Origin: Fagopyrum homotropicum | Taxonomy: Eukaryota; Streptophyta; Magnoliopsida; Caryophyllales; Polygonaceae | Assembly: GCA_033239125.1 (NCBI GenBank) | Contig: BSWB01000008.1 | Coordinates: 154,001 to 218,000, forward strand | Length of the DNA: 64,000 bases | Direction of reading: 5' to 3' | Shown here: one piece after another, positions 48,373-59,570 of the stretch | Layout: every line of letters starts with the position of its first letter | Position numbering within the stretch: the first letter of the stretch is position 1 | Program-made: the position numbers and the translations under genes | The notes under the pieces: model-generated | What the model saw: the letters and a program-made list of their open reading frames with translations, nothing else | Databases searched by the model: none | Told to the model about the DNA's origin: nothing

Positions 48373-50183
48373 TGATAACACGATTTATAACATAGTTTTA
48401 GGTGTACATTTAGATAGAATTCTTGCTCATTCATGCATGATCTAGCATTAGTTCAGGACGTTTTGCAACCAATTCACGTATTTTGTCGAGATAGACGTCT
48501 ACACGGAATTGTGTGCGTTTTGTAGGTATTTCGGGAAGTTTAGAGCTAAAACGACGCGTTTAAGGATCGTTCATTTAGATGACACGTCCTCGGACTCATT
48601 AGGACACAAGCCAAGGACCAAGAAGGACTCATGGGACCTTGCCAACACAAACCATGCACCAAACCACAGCTCAATGATCCAAGGCGAAGTTTCTGCATAG
48701 AATCACGGTCCTCTGACGAACCACGGCCGTGGAAATGACCGTGGATTTTGCCAGATTCTCGTGACAGCTGTGCCACGACTCTCATGGCCAGCTCATGAAG
48801 AATTGGTTATAAATGTGGTCCTTCATGGATTGTTTGAGGCAGCGGGGGTAGTTTGGGAGCAGCTCATCCATTATCCATTTCTCTAACAAATATATTCTCA
48901 AAAATCAAGAGGTTTTCTAGGAAGGAAAGTGTCAAAGAGAAGGAGAAGAACTCCATTGAAGAGGAGGAGAAGAACACACCAAGGCTTTCTTGTATTTCGG
49001 ATTTCGTTTTCTAGAGATTGTATGAGTCTTTGAACCTTCTTTTGGAAGGGTTGTAAGTGGTTCTAATTCTAATCTTCAGCTTGTTTTGGATTAAGTTCAC
49101 TTGTTCACCCCTTTTCTTTCATTATCTTGCAATGGATGTTTTGATTTCATGTTTGTTTGTTTTGAGTTCCATTATGAATGTTGTAGGCTAAATTGATGTG
49201 GTTCTAGGGTAAGGAAAGGAAGGTTATGGCTAGAACTATGATAGGACGAACTTAGATTTACCTTTGGATGATTCTTGTTTGTGAACGTAGTTCCTGTTAG
49301 AAATCACGGGTAGTTCTTGAAGAACCACGGCCGTGGTTTCTGTAGAACAAACCGTGATTTTCCTGGTTCGACGGACCTTGCCTAAGACCTATGAATTGTT
49401 GAAACCCTAAGTGTTTGCTGAGTTTAACCTATTCTAGGGTGACTTAGTATAGTGGCTAAGGGTTAGGAGAGACTTACCCGGTAATCCTTGCCCTTAGAAT
49501 CTAAAATAGCAAACCTTAGGTAATGATGAGCCTAATAAGCCGCCATTGGATTAGATGTGCTAGGATAGTTGATTTGGACTTCCCTTTCCAAGACTTCCCG
49601 GTAAGGATAGGTAGATCCCTAATTAACAATCCGGTTTGTGTAGAATTCCTATCTTTAAGATCTTAGAGACTTACCCGGTAATGAGATCTTAGAAGTGGAC
49701 TAGTTGGATCATGAGACTTACCCGGTAATTGATCCCAATTTAGAAACACTAAATCCCAACATATCATAGTGAGATCCAAAGAATGAATAGATGACTTGAG
49801 TTTTATGCCATAACCGGAATTCCCGACCCCTAGAATCCGTTTTCTCTTTCCTTGATTATTATCTTGTTTGGTTTGTTCATTTGTGCTTATTTTTAGTCTA
49901 GTTTGATTGTTTACTTTGCATGAATTGTGATCTTTGATTGATCACCAAAAACCAACCAAAAACAAATTAGATTTTTCAATTCTTTGTTTCCCTCTTTTCT
50001 AACCTTAGACCTTCACTAAACTTAATCACAAAACCGAATCAATCTCACCTTAGTCTTTGTGTTCGACCTCGAAATACTATCCATACTACAAACGTCCCGT
50101 ACACTGCGGGTGCGCTAGAAGTTAGGATAATTATAACGAGTATAAATTTAAGGCTTATTGCGTGCACACTTTTTAGCGTAACA
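48373..50183 (+). repeat. Athila 5' LTR
   Basis: TGATAACACGATTTATAACA to TTAGCGTAACA. Holds two clusters of CCACGGCCGTGG-type dyads (48701-48790 and 49301-49380), a TATA box, and four GAGACTTACCCGGTAA-like boxes (49469-49729). Confidence 0.95.
48808..48814 (+). promoter_or_regulatory. Athila LTR TATA box
   Basis: TATAAAT in GGTTATAAATGTGG; repeated in the 3' LTR at 58194. It lies just downstream of the first dyad cluster. Confidence 0.5.
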
Positions 50184-50189
50184 AGTTTT

Positions 50190-50207
50190 TGGCGCCGTTG
50201 CCGGGGA
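50190..50207 (+). promoter_or_regulatory. Primer-binding site, Asp tRNA type
   Basis: TGGCGCCGTTGCCGGGGA, complementary to a plant tRNA-Asp 3' end, as is usual in Athila/Tat elements; six bases after the LTR. Confidence 0.9.
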
Positions 50208-50325
50208 CTAGGTCTAGATTGAGTCTATTTTAGTGATTGTTTCTAGTGTAGATCTTTCTTGTTGCTTTTGATCTCTCTTTGGTTGGTGTCTTTGCTTTTC
50301 AGGACATTCATTTCTCTTTAGGTGT

Positions 50326-53300
50326 ATGCAAAGATCTCGTGGAAAGGATTTAGCTCCATTCGATCCCGAACCGGAGAAAACCCTTCGATCTAGATCCAAG
50401 AACATCCGAAAAGAGAGAGAGATGGCCGGTAGAAACCTCCAAGCTGAGTTGGATGAAGCCTTAGAGCAAATAAGGCTAAGAGATGAGCTCTTGGAGGAAG
50501 AGAGGAGACTTGCCAATGAGAGGCAAGAGGAAACTAGGAGGGAGATTGAGGAGATTAGGCAAGCCCTTGTTCAAGGAGAACTTAATCGCCGACAACCTCC
50601 ACCTCCTCCACCACCGATGGTACAACCGCAGCCGGCGGCCAATGTTAGGGTTGTTCCCATTGCTATTGAGGAGCCACAAACCCTAGTGAGACGTATGGAT
50701 CCGGCACAAAGAGCACACCGACCGGGTGTGAATCTAGGAGATCCCGCAACCCACAACTATGAGCTCCGCCCTCAAGTTCTACAAATGATCCGGCACAATC
50801 AATTTGGAGGGATGGAAGGAGAGTCTCCTCACCAACATTTGATGAACTACGAGATTTTGATGGAGACTCTTAGACCGCCAAGATTGGAGAGCAACAACCA
50901 TAAGCTTAGGGCTTTCTCCTTCTCTCTTAAGGATAAAGCCTTGGCTTGGTATCAATCTATTCCGCAAGGGCGAGTTGGTACTTGGGAGGAAATGACAACC
51001 GAGTTCTTAACCAAGTTTTTCCCACCTTCCAAGACCACCGAATTAAGGGGAAATATCAATGCCTTCGTGATGAGGGATAGAGAAAGTTTGTTCAAGTCTT
51101 GGGAGAGATTCAAGGACCTTCTCCTAGATTGTCCTCACCATGGCATACCAAAAATTGAGCTATTGGAAATCTACTTCAAAGGACTTGATGAAGATAGCCA
51201 ATTCAAGCTTCAATCCCTCTCCGGTGGGACTTTCATGGAGAAGCATGTAGATGATGCTTGGGAGTTTGTAGAGAAGCAAGCTCTAGTGATTGAGAAGTAC
51301 TCTCATAGGAAGAGTGAAGGAAGAAAGGCGGGAGCATATGAGGTGAGCGAAGTCACCATGAGCAATTTCAAGCTTGACGCCATCAACAACGAATTGAAAT
51401 CCTTGAGAGAGTTGTGTACTACAACCTTGAAGAGCCAAGCAACTCCTCAAGTGCTTCAACAAGCTAACTTGTCTTCCAAGGAGGAGGATGTGAATTATAT
51501 GGGAAGGAGCAACTTCAACAATTACCAAGGCTCAAGAAATTTCAACAACAACCGGCAATTCAACAATTACCGGCCCAACCACAACCATCCCGGATTTTCT
51601 TACTCTAACCCGGATGGAGCCTTGAACCCTCCCGCCTCCTCAAGCACAACTCCACCACAAAGAGCTTCACAAGAGCCTCCACCCGGTTTTCCTCAACCTT
51701 CAAAGGATAGAACCGAAGTCATGTTTGAGCAATTGCTAGGAAGGTTGAGTGGACTTGAGAGCACCGTGACTTCAATTTCTAAGGCTCAAAAGGTTTTGGA
51801 AGCACAAGTCTTTCAAAAGGCGGGTGAAGCACATAGAGATCCGGGGAAGCTTCCCGGAAGAACCGAAGACAACCCAAGAGGCCAAGTGTTGGCTATCACA
51901 ACAAGGAGTGGGTTGAGTATGAAGGATCCCTTGCCCAAGGACCAAGCTAAGGGAAAGCAAGTAGTGGTAGAAGAGGGAAGAAGGCAAGAAGATGGAGGCA
52001 AGAGCAAGGATGTAGAGCCAACTTATGTAGCACCGCCTCCATACAAGCCGCCACTACCGTTCCCACAATCAAGAGCAAGAGCTCGTTTGGACAATCACTT
52101 TGGTAAGTTCCTTGAACTAATGTCCAAGTTACATATTAACATTCCGTTCATGGATGCTATCTTAGGAATGCCGGCATATGGGAAATTTTTGAAAGAAATA
52201 CTCTCCAACAAAAGGAAGTTGGAGGAGTATGGGGAGATAAGGATGACCAAGAGATCCTCGGAATTGATCCAAACCATGAAGGAAGAAATGCCTCCCAAGC
52301 TAAGGGATCCGGGTTCCTTTTGCGTCCCAATAGGAGTGGGAGATGTGAAGTACGAGGCCCTTTGTGATCTTGGGGCGAGTGTAAGCATCATACCGCTTGC
52401 ACTTAGCAACAAGGTCGGGTTAGGAGAGCCAAAGCCGGTCAAGATGACCCTCTATATGGCGGACCGTTCTATCACTCATCCGGTTGGGATTCTAGAGGAC
52501 ATTCCGGTGCAACTAGGAGGATTCTACGTGCCTATTGATTTTGTAGTGTTGGACATTCCGGCGGATTATCCGGTTCCTATCATCTTAGGAAGACCTTTCC
52601 TAGCTACTTCCGGTTGCCTAGTGGATTGCAAGAACGGGACTCTCTCCTTCAACATAGGGGAAGAGAGCATCAAGTTCAAGCTTTCCACAATGATGAAAGG
52701 GCCAACCCTTGATGAAGATATCTTCAACATAGTCGAGCAAGAAGAATCTAGAGAGATTGTGAGCTCGATCTTGATCAAGGATCCTTTGGAAAAGGTTCTC
52801 ACCGTAAGCATGATGGAGGAGGGTGTTGAAGAGACCTGCAATGAAGAGATCAAAGCTTTGGAAGCTTTGGAAGAGGAGCCAAGAGTTGGATTTGAAAGCC
52901 ACGAAGAGGTGGTGAACAGCTGTAAGTTCCACGGTCGAGATTTACAAACCACAGCCGTCAAACTTTCTGGACAACTCCGAGAAGCAAGCTTGCAAAGAAC
53001 CACGGCCGTGGAAGATGAGCAACCCGTGTTTCCAACCGTGATTTTTCCTGAATCAGCTCATGATGATCAAGCTTCTAGGAGCCATAGGGAGTCTTCCCTT
53101 GCTTTGGATTCATCTCATCCAATCTTATTTGGATCTTCTTCAACCGAAAAAGGTCCTCCCTCACTTGAACTCAAACCCCTTCCCTCTCATTTAAAGTATG
53201 CATTTCTTGGTGATAATTCTACATGTCCGGTGATTGTTAATGCATGCTTGAGTGATAATGAACTTGCTAAGTTGTTGCATGAACTAAGATTGCATAGGAA

Positions 53301-56076
53301 GGCCATTGGTTATACTATTGATGATTTGGTTGGCATTAAGCCATCTTTGTGCATGCATAAGATAATGATGGAAGATAACCACAAACCCTCTATTGAACAT
53401 CAAAGGAGACTGAATCCTATAATGAAAGAGGTGGTCAAAAAGGAAATCATTAAGTTGCTAGATGCGGGAATTATCTACCCTATCTCGGATAGTAAGTGGG
53501 TTAGCCCCGTTCATGTAGTGCCTAAGAAGGGTGGAATGACGGTAGTAACTAATGAGAATAATGAACTAATACCGACTAGGACGGTTACGGGATGGAGGAT
53601 GTGCATTGATTATAGGAAATTAAACATGGCCTCTAGGAAAGATCACTTCCCCCTCCCCTTCATTGACCAAATGCTAGAAAGGTTAGCTCAACACTCTCAT
53701 TTTTGCTATTTAGATGGGTATAGTGGATTCTTCCAAATCCCTATCCACCCCGATGACCAAGAGAAAACGACTTTTACATGTCCATGGGGTACCTTTGCAT
53801 ATAGGAGAATGCCATTTGGGTTGTGTAATGCACCCGCCACCTTTCAAAGGTGTATGATGGCTATCTTTTCGGAATACATAGAAAATATCATGGAAGTGTT
53901 CATGGATGATTTCTCTGTTTATGGTTCTTCTTTCGATGATTGCTTGGCTAACTTATCATTAGTGTTGCAAAGATGTGAGGAGACAAATCTTGTCTTAAAT
54001 TGGGAAAAATGCCACTTCATGGTAAGTGAAGGGATTGTGTTAGGACATTTGGTGTCTAACCGCGGCATTGAGGTTGATAGGGCTAAGATTGAAACGATAG
54101 AGAAGTTGCCACCACCTACCTCGGTGAAGGGGGTAAGGAGTTTCTTAGGGCATGCCGGTTTTTACCGGAGGTTCATTCAAGACTTCTCTAAAATTTCTAA
54201 GCCTCTCACTAACCTACTAATGAAAGATGTTGATTTTGTCTTTTCCAAGGATTGTCTCGAAGCTTTTTGTAGGTTGAAGAACGCCTTGATCTCCGCACCT
54301 ATCATGCAACCTCCGGATTGGAGTCTACCATTTGAGATCATGTGCGATGCAAGTGATGTGGCCGTTGGGGCCGTTTTAGGGCAAAGGAAAGAAGGGCGCA
54401 CTCATGCTATTTACTATGCTAGCAAGACGCTAGATGATGCCCAACTCAACTATGCAACCACCGAGAAGGAGTTGTTAGCGGTGGTGTATGCATTTGAAAA
54501 ATTCCGCTCATACCTTGTTGGAGCAAAGGTCATAGTTTATACGGATCATGCGGCGATCCGTTATCTACTTACAAAGAAGGATGCCAAACCAAGGTTGATT
54601 CGGTGGATCCTTCTTCTTCAAGAGTTTGATTTGGAGATACGAGATAAGAAGGGATCCGAGAACTCCGTGGCGGATCACCTTAGTAGACTCCCACCATTGG
54701 AGCTTGGGAAAGACAACATCCCGATAGATGATTCATTCCGGGATGAACAATTGCAAATGATGGAGGAATGTTTGTTCCAAGTGACTAGAGGAAGTGAGCC
54801 GTGGTACGCCGACATTGTGAACTACTTAGTGTGTGAGGAAGTGCCTCCCGGACTTACATATGCACAAAGGAAGAAGTTCTTCAACGATGTAAGGCATTAC
54901 TATTGGAGTGAGCCACTTCTATTCAAGAGAGGCCCGGATGGGGTGCTTAGAAGATGCATACCGGAGGATGAAGTGGAGAGTGTGATCCGGCATTGCCACT
55001 CCTTACCATGCGGAGGCCATGCTAGCTCACACAAGACGTGTGCAAAGGTATTGCAATCCGGTTTTTATTGGCCTAACTTGTTTAGAGATGTGCAAGGTTT
55101 TGTAGCGGCATGTGATGCTTGCCAAAGGACGGGCAACATCTCAAGGAGGAATGAAATGCCCTTGAACAACATCCAAGAAGTTGAGATTTTTGATGTGTGG
55201 GGTGTAGACTTCATGGGACCATTCCCTTCTTCATGTGGCAATCTCTACATCCTATTGGCGGTGGACTATGTGTCAAGATGGGTAGAGGCAATCGCCTCTC
55301 CTACGAATGATGCCAAGGTGGTAGTGCGATTCTTCAACCGGATGATCTTCCCTAGGTTTGGAACACCAAGGGTAATCATTAGTGATGGAGGGAAGCACTT
55401 CACAAATAGGAACTTTGGAGCACTTTTGGCCAAGTATGGGGTGACTCATAAGGTGGCAACACCCTACCATCCCCAAACTAGTGGTCAAGTGGAGATCTCC
55501 AACCGAGAGATCAAAGCCATCCTCGAGAAGACGGTGTCTAGGACAAGGAAGGATTGGGCTATGAAGCTCGATGACGCACTATGGGCATATAGAACCGCCT
55601 TCAAGACACCAATTGGAACCACCCCCTACAAGTTGGTCTATGGCAAGTCTTGCCATCTTCCGGTGGAAATGGAGCATAGAGCTTATTGGGCCATTAAGTG
55701 GCTAAATTTTGACCTCAAGGAAGCAGGAGAAAAGAGGTTGCTTGATATCAATGCCCTTGAGGAGCTCCGGTTGGAAGCTTATGAGAATGCCCGGATCTAC
55801 AAGGAGAGAACCAAAAAGTGGCATGACAAGAGGATCATTCCAAAGGAGTTGAGTGAAGGAGATCTTGTCCTTCTCTTCAACTCAAGGCTAAGGCTCTTTC
55901 CTGGAAAGCTCAAATCAAGATGGACCGGGCCATATGTGGTGAAGAAGATCTTTCCCCATGGAGCTATTGAAATAGGAGGGGAGCATTGTGGAAATTTCAA
56001 GGTGAATGGGCATCGCTTGAAGAAGTATATTCCGGGAGCCCCGGTAGACATGATTGCCCCGCTTCACCTCGAATAG
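50326..56076 (+). CDS. Athila/Tat-type gag-pol polyprotein, intact
   Basis: A single 1916-residue frame for the gag, protease, reverse transcriptase, RNase H and integrase that copy the element. Residues 25-85 form a charged coiled coil; a PPPPPP stretch follows. The gag domain spans about 145-310 (ESPHQHLMNYEILMETLRPP, CPHHGIPKIELLEIYFKGLD). No CCHC knuckle is visible; an Asn-rich linker (about 395-440) takes its place. Protease at about 665-790 has CDLGASVSIIP (DLG instead of DSG) and PIILGRPFLATSG. A linker of about 200 residues follows. Reverse transcriptase starts at about 1025 (WRMCIDYRKLN, FMDD near 1192, FLGHAGFYRRFI). RNase H has CDASD, TEKELLAVVYA, YTDH and VADHLSRLP. Integrase has an HHCC finger and the core D,D,E in WGVDFMGP, SDGGKHF and GQVEISN, ending WTGPYVV. 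All catalytic residues are present. Confidence 0.97.
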   Translation: MQRSRGKDLAPFDPEPEKTLRSRSKNIRKEREMAGRNLQAELDEALEQIRLRDELLEEERRLANERQEETRREIEEIRQALVQGELNRRQPPPPPPPMVQPQPAANVRVVPIAIEEPQTLVRRMDPAQRAHRPGVNLGDPATHNYELRPQVLQMIRHNQFGGMEGESPHQHLMNYEILMETLRPPRLESNNHKLRAFSFSLKDKALAWYQSIPQGRVGTWEEMTTEFLTKFFPPSKTTELRGNINAFVMRDRESLFKSWERFKDLLLDCPHHGIPKIELLEIYFKGLDEDSQFKLQSLSGGTFMEKHVDDAWEFVEKQALVIEKYSHRKSEGRKAGAYEVSEVTMSNFKLDAINNELKSLRELCTTTLKSQATPQVLQQANLSSKEEDVNYMGRSNFNNYQGSRNFNNNRQFNNYRPNHNHPGFSYSNPDGALNPPASSSTTPPQRASQEPPPGFPQPSKDRTEVMFEQLLGRLSGLESTVTSISKAQKVLEAQVFQKAGEAHRDPGKLPGRTEDNPRGQVLAITTRSGLSMKDPLPKDQAKGKQVVVEEGRRQEDGGKSKDVEPTYVAPPPYKPPLPFPQSRARARLDNHFGKFLELMSKLHINIPFMDAILGMPAYGKFLKEILSNKRKLEEYGEIRMTKRSSELIQTMKEEMPPKLRDPGSFCVPIGVGDVKYEALCDLGASVSIIPLALSNKVGLGEPKPVKMTLYMADRSITHPVGILEDIPVQLGGFYVPIDFVVLDIPADYPVPIILGRPFLATSGCLVDCKNGTLSFNIGEESIKFKLSTMMKGPTLDEDIFNIVEQEESREIVSSILIKDPLEKVLTVSMMEEGVEETCNEEIKALEALEEEPRVGFESHEEVVNSCKFHGRDLQTTAVKLSGQLREASLQRTTAVEDEQPVFPTVIFPESAHDDQASRSHRESSLALDSSHPILFGSSSTEKGPPSLELKPLPSHLKYAFLGDNSTCPVIVNACLSDNELAKLLHELRLHRKAIGYTIDDLVGIKPSLCMHKIMMEDNHKPSIEHQRRLNPIMKEVVKKEIIKLLDAGIIYPISDSKWVSPVHVVPKKGGMTVVTNENNELIPTRTVTGWRMCIDYRKLNMASRKDHFPLPFIDQMLERLAQHSHFCYLDGYSGFFQIPIHPDDQEKTTFTCPWGTFAYRRMPFGLCNAPATFQRCMMAIFSEYIENIMEVFMDDFSVYGSSFDDCLANLSLVLQRCEETNLVLNWEKCHFMVSEGIVLGHLVSNRGIEVDRAKIETIEKLPPPTSVKGVRSFLGHAGFYRRFIQDFSKISKPLTNLLMKDVDFVFSKDCLEAFCRLKNALISAPIMQPPDWSLPFEIMCDASDVAVGAVLGQRKEGRTHAIYYASKTLDDAQLNYATTEKELLAVVYAFEKFRSYLVGAKVIVYTDHAAIRYLLTKKDAKPRLIRWILLLQEFDLEIRDKKGSENSVADHLSRLPPLELGKDNIPIDDSFRDEQLQMMEECLFQVTRGSEPWYADIVNYLVCEEVPPGLTYAQRKKFFNDVRHYYWSEPLLFKRGPDGVLRRCIPEDEVESVIRHCHSLPCGGHASSHKTCAKVLQSGFYWPNLFRDVQGFVAACDACQRTGNISRRNEMPLNNIQEVEIFDVWGVDFMGPFPSSCGNLYILLAVDYVSRWVEAIASPTNDAKVVVRFFNRMIFPRFGTPRVIISDGGKHFTNRNFGALLAKYGVTHKVATPYHPQTSGQVEISNREIKAILEKTVSRTRKDWAMKLDDALWAYRTAFKTPIGTTPYKLVYGKSCHLPVEMEHRAYWAIKWLNFDLKEAGEKRLLDINALEELRLEAYENARIYKERTKKWHDKRIIPKELSEGDLVLLFNSRLRLFPGKLKSRWTGPYVVKKIFPHGAIEIGGEHCGNFKVNGHRLKKYIPGAPVDMIAPLHLE

Positions 56077-57743
56077 ACGCTCCCGAGTTTGGTCAAGCTA
56101 ATGACCTTAAAGAAGCGCTTGGTGGGAGGCAACCCATTGGTAACATTTTTCCCTTTTCATTTTTGCTTAGATTTTTTCTGTTTTTGTGTGCTTTGTGTGT
56201 GTTTTGTCTACCTTCGTGTGTGTGCTAGAGCATTAGTGGCATTGGAAGCCTCTCTTGGCAATGAAAATGATGATGATGACACCCTCACCAATTATGGGTG
56301 GAGCGGACGCGGTACTTGGACGGCTAGCGGTGCCTAGCGCGGGTTCCGAAGCTTTGAAGGATGCTTAGAGCTCTCTACCATGGTTGAAAGGATCATCCAA
56401 CATCAATTCACTTGAGAATTCCCAAATACCATAGCAAACAATTTTACATTGTGAGAACCTTCTTTCACTCTCTTTACTTGAATACCACATTGGGGACAAT
56501 GTGTTTCTAAGTATGGGGTGGGGTTTGCATGATCCTTTGCATGATGAGCATCTAGGATAGGCTAATATTTTGCACATGTCTTGCATTGTACATACTTAAA
56601 ACGGAAATCCCATAAAAATCGTAAAATTTAAAAAAAAAAAATTTGTGCTTTCTAGGCTTGGATATGATCCTAATGATGAAACTTGTCTTGTGATTGGCTA
56701 TGAATGGCCTTATGTGTTGAATTGATAAATGCATATGTGGACTTGAACTACTTCTCTTAAATTCTATGAATGACTTGTGATCATGATGATTGCCTAGGAT
56801 GGATTGAGTATTGAAAATCGAAATTACATGATAGTTCTTGCATACCATCTAGGAATGAATGAGGCATTTCATCTTTCTCTACTTCTCATCTTGATCATGA
56901 TTGCTTGAGCACCTCAATTGATATAAAATCGACCTCTTTTAAACCCATCCGGGAATAGGAGCATGCTAGTGTGTTGAAATGTGCGAAAAGCAAGTGCGGG
57001 GTGAAGATGTAATGAAAAGAATGTCGTGAATGAAATGCTGAAATTATTGTGGAAGTGTAGCCAAAATATAGGTTTGGGGGCGTTGGTTTAAATGACAAGT
57101 AACTCGGTACACTTCACATAATCGGGTGTTGGTGCCTTGCCAAAGTCAAATGAACCAATAGCCCTAACGAGCTTTGGTATGTGTGCCCGGTGTGGATGCA
57201 CCTCGAAAAAGAGAAAAAGCCCGAGGATGGCTAATCACCGAGGTTTCGGCTATTGTACACCAATGCCATTGTCTCAAAAATGAGTTAAAGAAAAAGAAAA
57301 GAAAGCAAGATAGGGAAAAATATACACTTGGGGGAAGTTGATCGAGGACAAGGATGTGGAGTTAGTTCCTTTCCCGGATTAGCATCACATAACCTAGAGA
57401 ATCCCCCGCCCAATTGCAACGTTTCTTGGCCTTTTATGTCACAAGCCCTTATGACCTACTTGCATGTTTGTAAGACTTAGTAATCTAGATTGGATAGACT
57501 CTTGATCTTCTTGACCTCTTCATCTTCACATTTCATGCATGCTTTTGAGTTAAGTACAATTGTCTTACCATGCCCTTATTGTTTGATACATAATTGCTTA
57601 TCCAATTGCCATTGATCATGACTATGAAGGTGATCCAATAGTAGAAGCACAAACCCAAAAAGATTTTGCCATTTTTCTGCATACATAAATCATGTCATCT
57701 TCTAGTCTATATGTGGGAATTTGCTCGGGGACGAGCAAACCTT
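56077..57743 (+). other. Athila 3' untranslated region
   Basis: 1.67 kb between the pol stop and the purine tract without a coding frame. It includes a GGCTAATCACCGAGGTTTCG stretch whose counterpart occurs, inverted, in the other Athila-like element at about 62170-62215, so this region is conserved between families. Confidence 0.6.
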
Positions 57744-57758
57744 AAGTATGGGGTATTT
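57744..57758 (+). promoter_or_regulatory. Athila polypurine tract
   Basis: AAGTATGGGGTATTT directly before the 3' LTR; the same word precedes the LTR of the minus-strand element at 61669-61688. Confidence 0.75.
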
Positions 57759-59570
57759 TGATAACACGATTTATAACATAGTTTTAGGTGTACATTTAGA
57801 TAGAATTCTTGCTCATTCATGCATGATCTAGCATTAGTTCAGGATGTTTTGCAACCAATTCACGTATTTTGTCGAGATAGACGTCTACACGGACTTGTGT
57901 GCGTTTTGTAGGTATTTCGGGAAGTTTAGAGCTAAAACGACGCGTTTAAGGATTGTTCATTTAGATGACACGTCCTCGGACTCATTAGGACACAAGCCAA
58001 GGACCAAGAAGGACTCATGGGACCTTGCCAACACAAACCATGTACCAAACCACAGCTCAATGATCCAAGGCGAAGTTTCTGCATAGAATCACGGTCCTCT
58101 GACGAACCACGGCCGTGGAAATGACCGTGGATTTTGCCAGATTCTCGTGACAGCTGTGCCACGACTCTCATGGACAACTCATGAAGAATTGGTTATAAAT
58201 GTGGTCCTTCATGGATTGTTTGAGTCAGCGGGGGTAGTTTGGGAGCAGCTCATCCATTATCCATTTCTCTAACAAATATATTCTCAAAAATCAAGAGGTT
58301 TTCTAGGAAGGAAAGTGTCAAAGAGAAGGAGAAGAACTCCATTGAAGAGGAGGAGAAGAACACACCAAGGCTTTCTTGTATTTCGGATTTCGTTTTCTAG
58401 AGATTGTATGAGTCTTTGAACCTTCTTTTGGAAGGGTTGTAAGTGGTTCTAATTCTAATCTTCAGCTTGTTTTGGATTAAGTTCACTTGTTCACCCCTTT
58501 TCTTTCATTATCTTGCAATGGATGTTTTGATTTCATGTTTGTTTGTTTTGAGTTCCATTATGAATGTTGTAGGCTAAATTGATGTGGTTCTAGGGTAAGG
58601 AAAGGAAGGTTATGGCTAGAACTATGATAGGACGAACTTAGATTTACCTTTGGATGATTCTTGTTTGTGAACGTAGTTCCTGTTAGAAATCACGGGTAGT
58701 TCTTGAAGAACCACGGCCGTGGTTTCTGTAGAACAAACCGTGATTTTCCTGGTTCGACGGACCTTGCCTAAGACCTATGAATTGTTGAAACCCTAAGTGT
58801 TTGCTGAGTTTAACCTATTCTAGGGTGACTTAGTATAGTGGCTAAGGGTTAGGAGAGACTTACCCGGTAATCCTTGCCCTTAGAATCTAAAATAGCAAAC
58901 CTTAGGTAATGATGAGCCTAATAAGCCGCCATTGGATTAGATGTGCTAGGATAGTTGATTTGGACTTCCCTTTCCAAGACTTACCCGGTAAGGATAGGTA
59001 GATCCCTAATTAACAATCCGGTTTGTGTAGAATTCCTATCTTTAAGATCTTAGAGACTTACCCGGTAATGAGATCTTAGAAGTGGACTAGTTGGATCATG
59101 AGACTTACCCGGTAATTGATCCCAATTTAGAAACACTAAATCCCAACATATCATAGTGAGATCCCAAGAATGAATAGATGACTTGAGTTTTATGCCATAA
59201 CCGGAATTCCCGACCCCTAGAATCCGTTTTCTCTTTCCTTGATTATTATCTTGTTTGGTTTGTTCATTTGTGCTTATTTTTAGTCTAGTTTGATTGTTTA
59301 CTTTGCATGAATTGTGATCTTTGATTGATCACCAAAAACCAACCAAAAACAAATTAGATTTTTCAATTCTTTGTTTCCCTCTTTTCTAACCTTAGACCTT
59401 CACTAAACTTAATCACAAAACCGAATCAATCTCACCTTAGTCTTTGTGTTCGACCTCGGAATACTATCCATACTACAAACGTCCCGTACACTGCGGGTGC
59501 GCTAGAAGTTAGGATAATTATAACGAGTATAAATTTAAGGCTTATTGCGTGCACACTTTTTAGCGTAACA
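57759..59570 (+). repeat. Athila 3' LTR
   Basis: 1812 bp, near-identical to 48373-50183. Restores an intact ACTTACCCGGTAAG box where the 5' copy lacks one A (about 49596). Confidence 0.95.

Larger units (their letters stand above)
48373..59570 (+). mobile_element. Complete young Athila/Tat-type Ty3/gypsy element
   Basis: 11,198 bp with LTRs 48373-50183 and 57759-59570, target duplication GGAAG (48368-48372 and 59571-59575), Asp-tRNA primer-binding site, one open gag-pol frame and a purine tract. By eye the LTRs differ at about nine positions and one single-base gap over 1811 bp, so insertion is recent. No open frame follows pol, so it has no env-like gene. It has everything a self-mobile element needs as far as sequence shows. 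Confidence 0.95.

Noticed and set aside
48509..48700. 63-codon frame repeated at 57844-58086
   Set aside because: Duplicated only because it lies in both LTRs; it precedes the TATA box and has no protein features.
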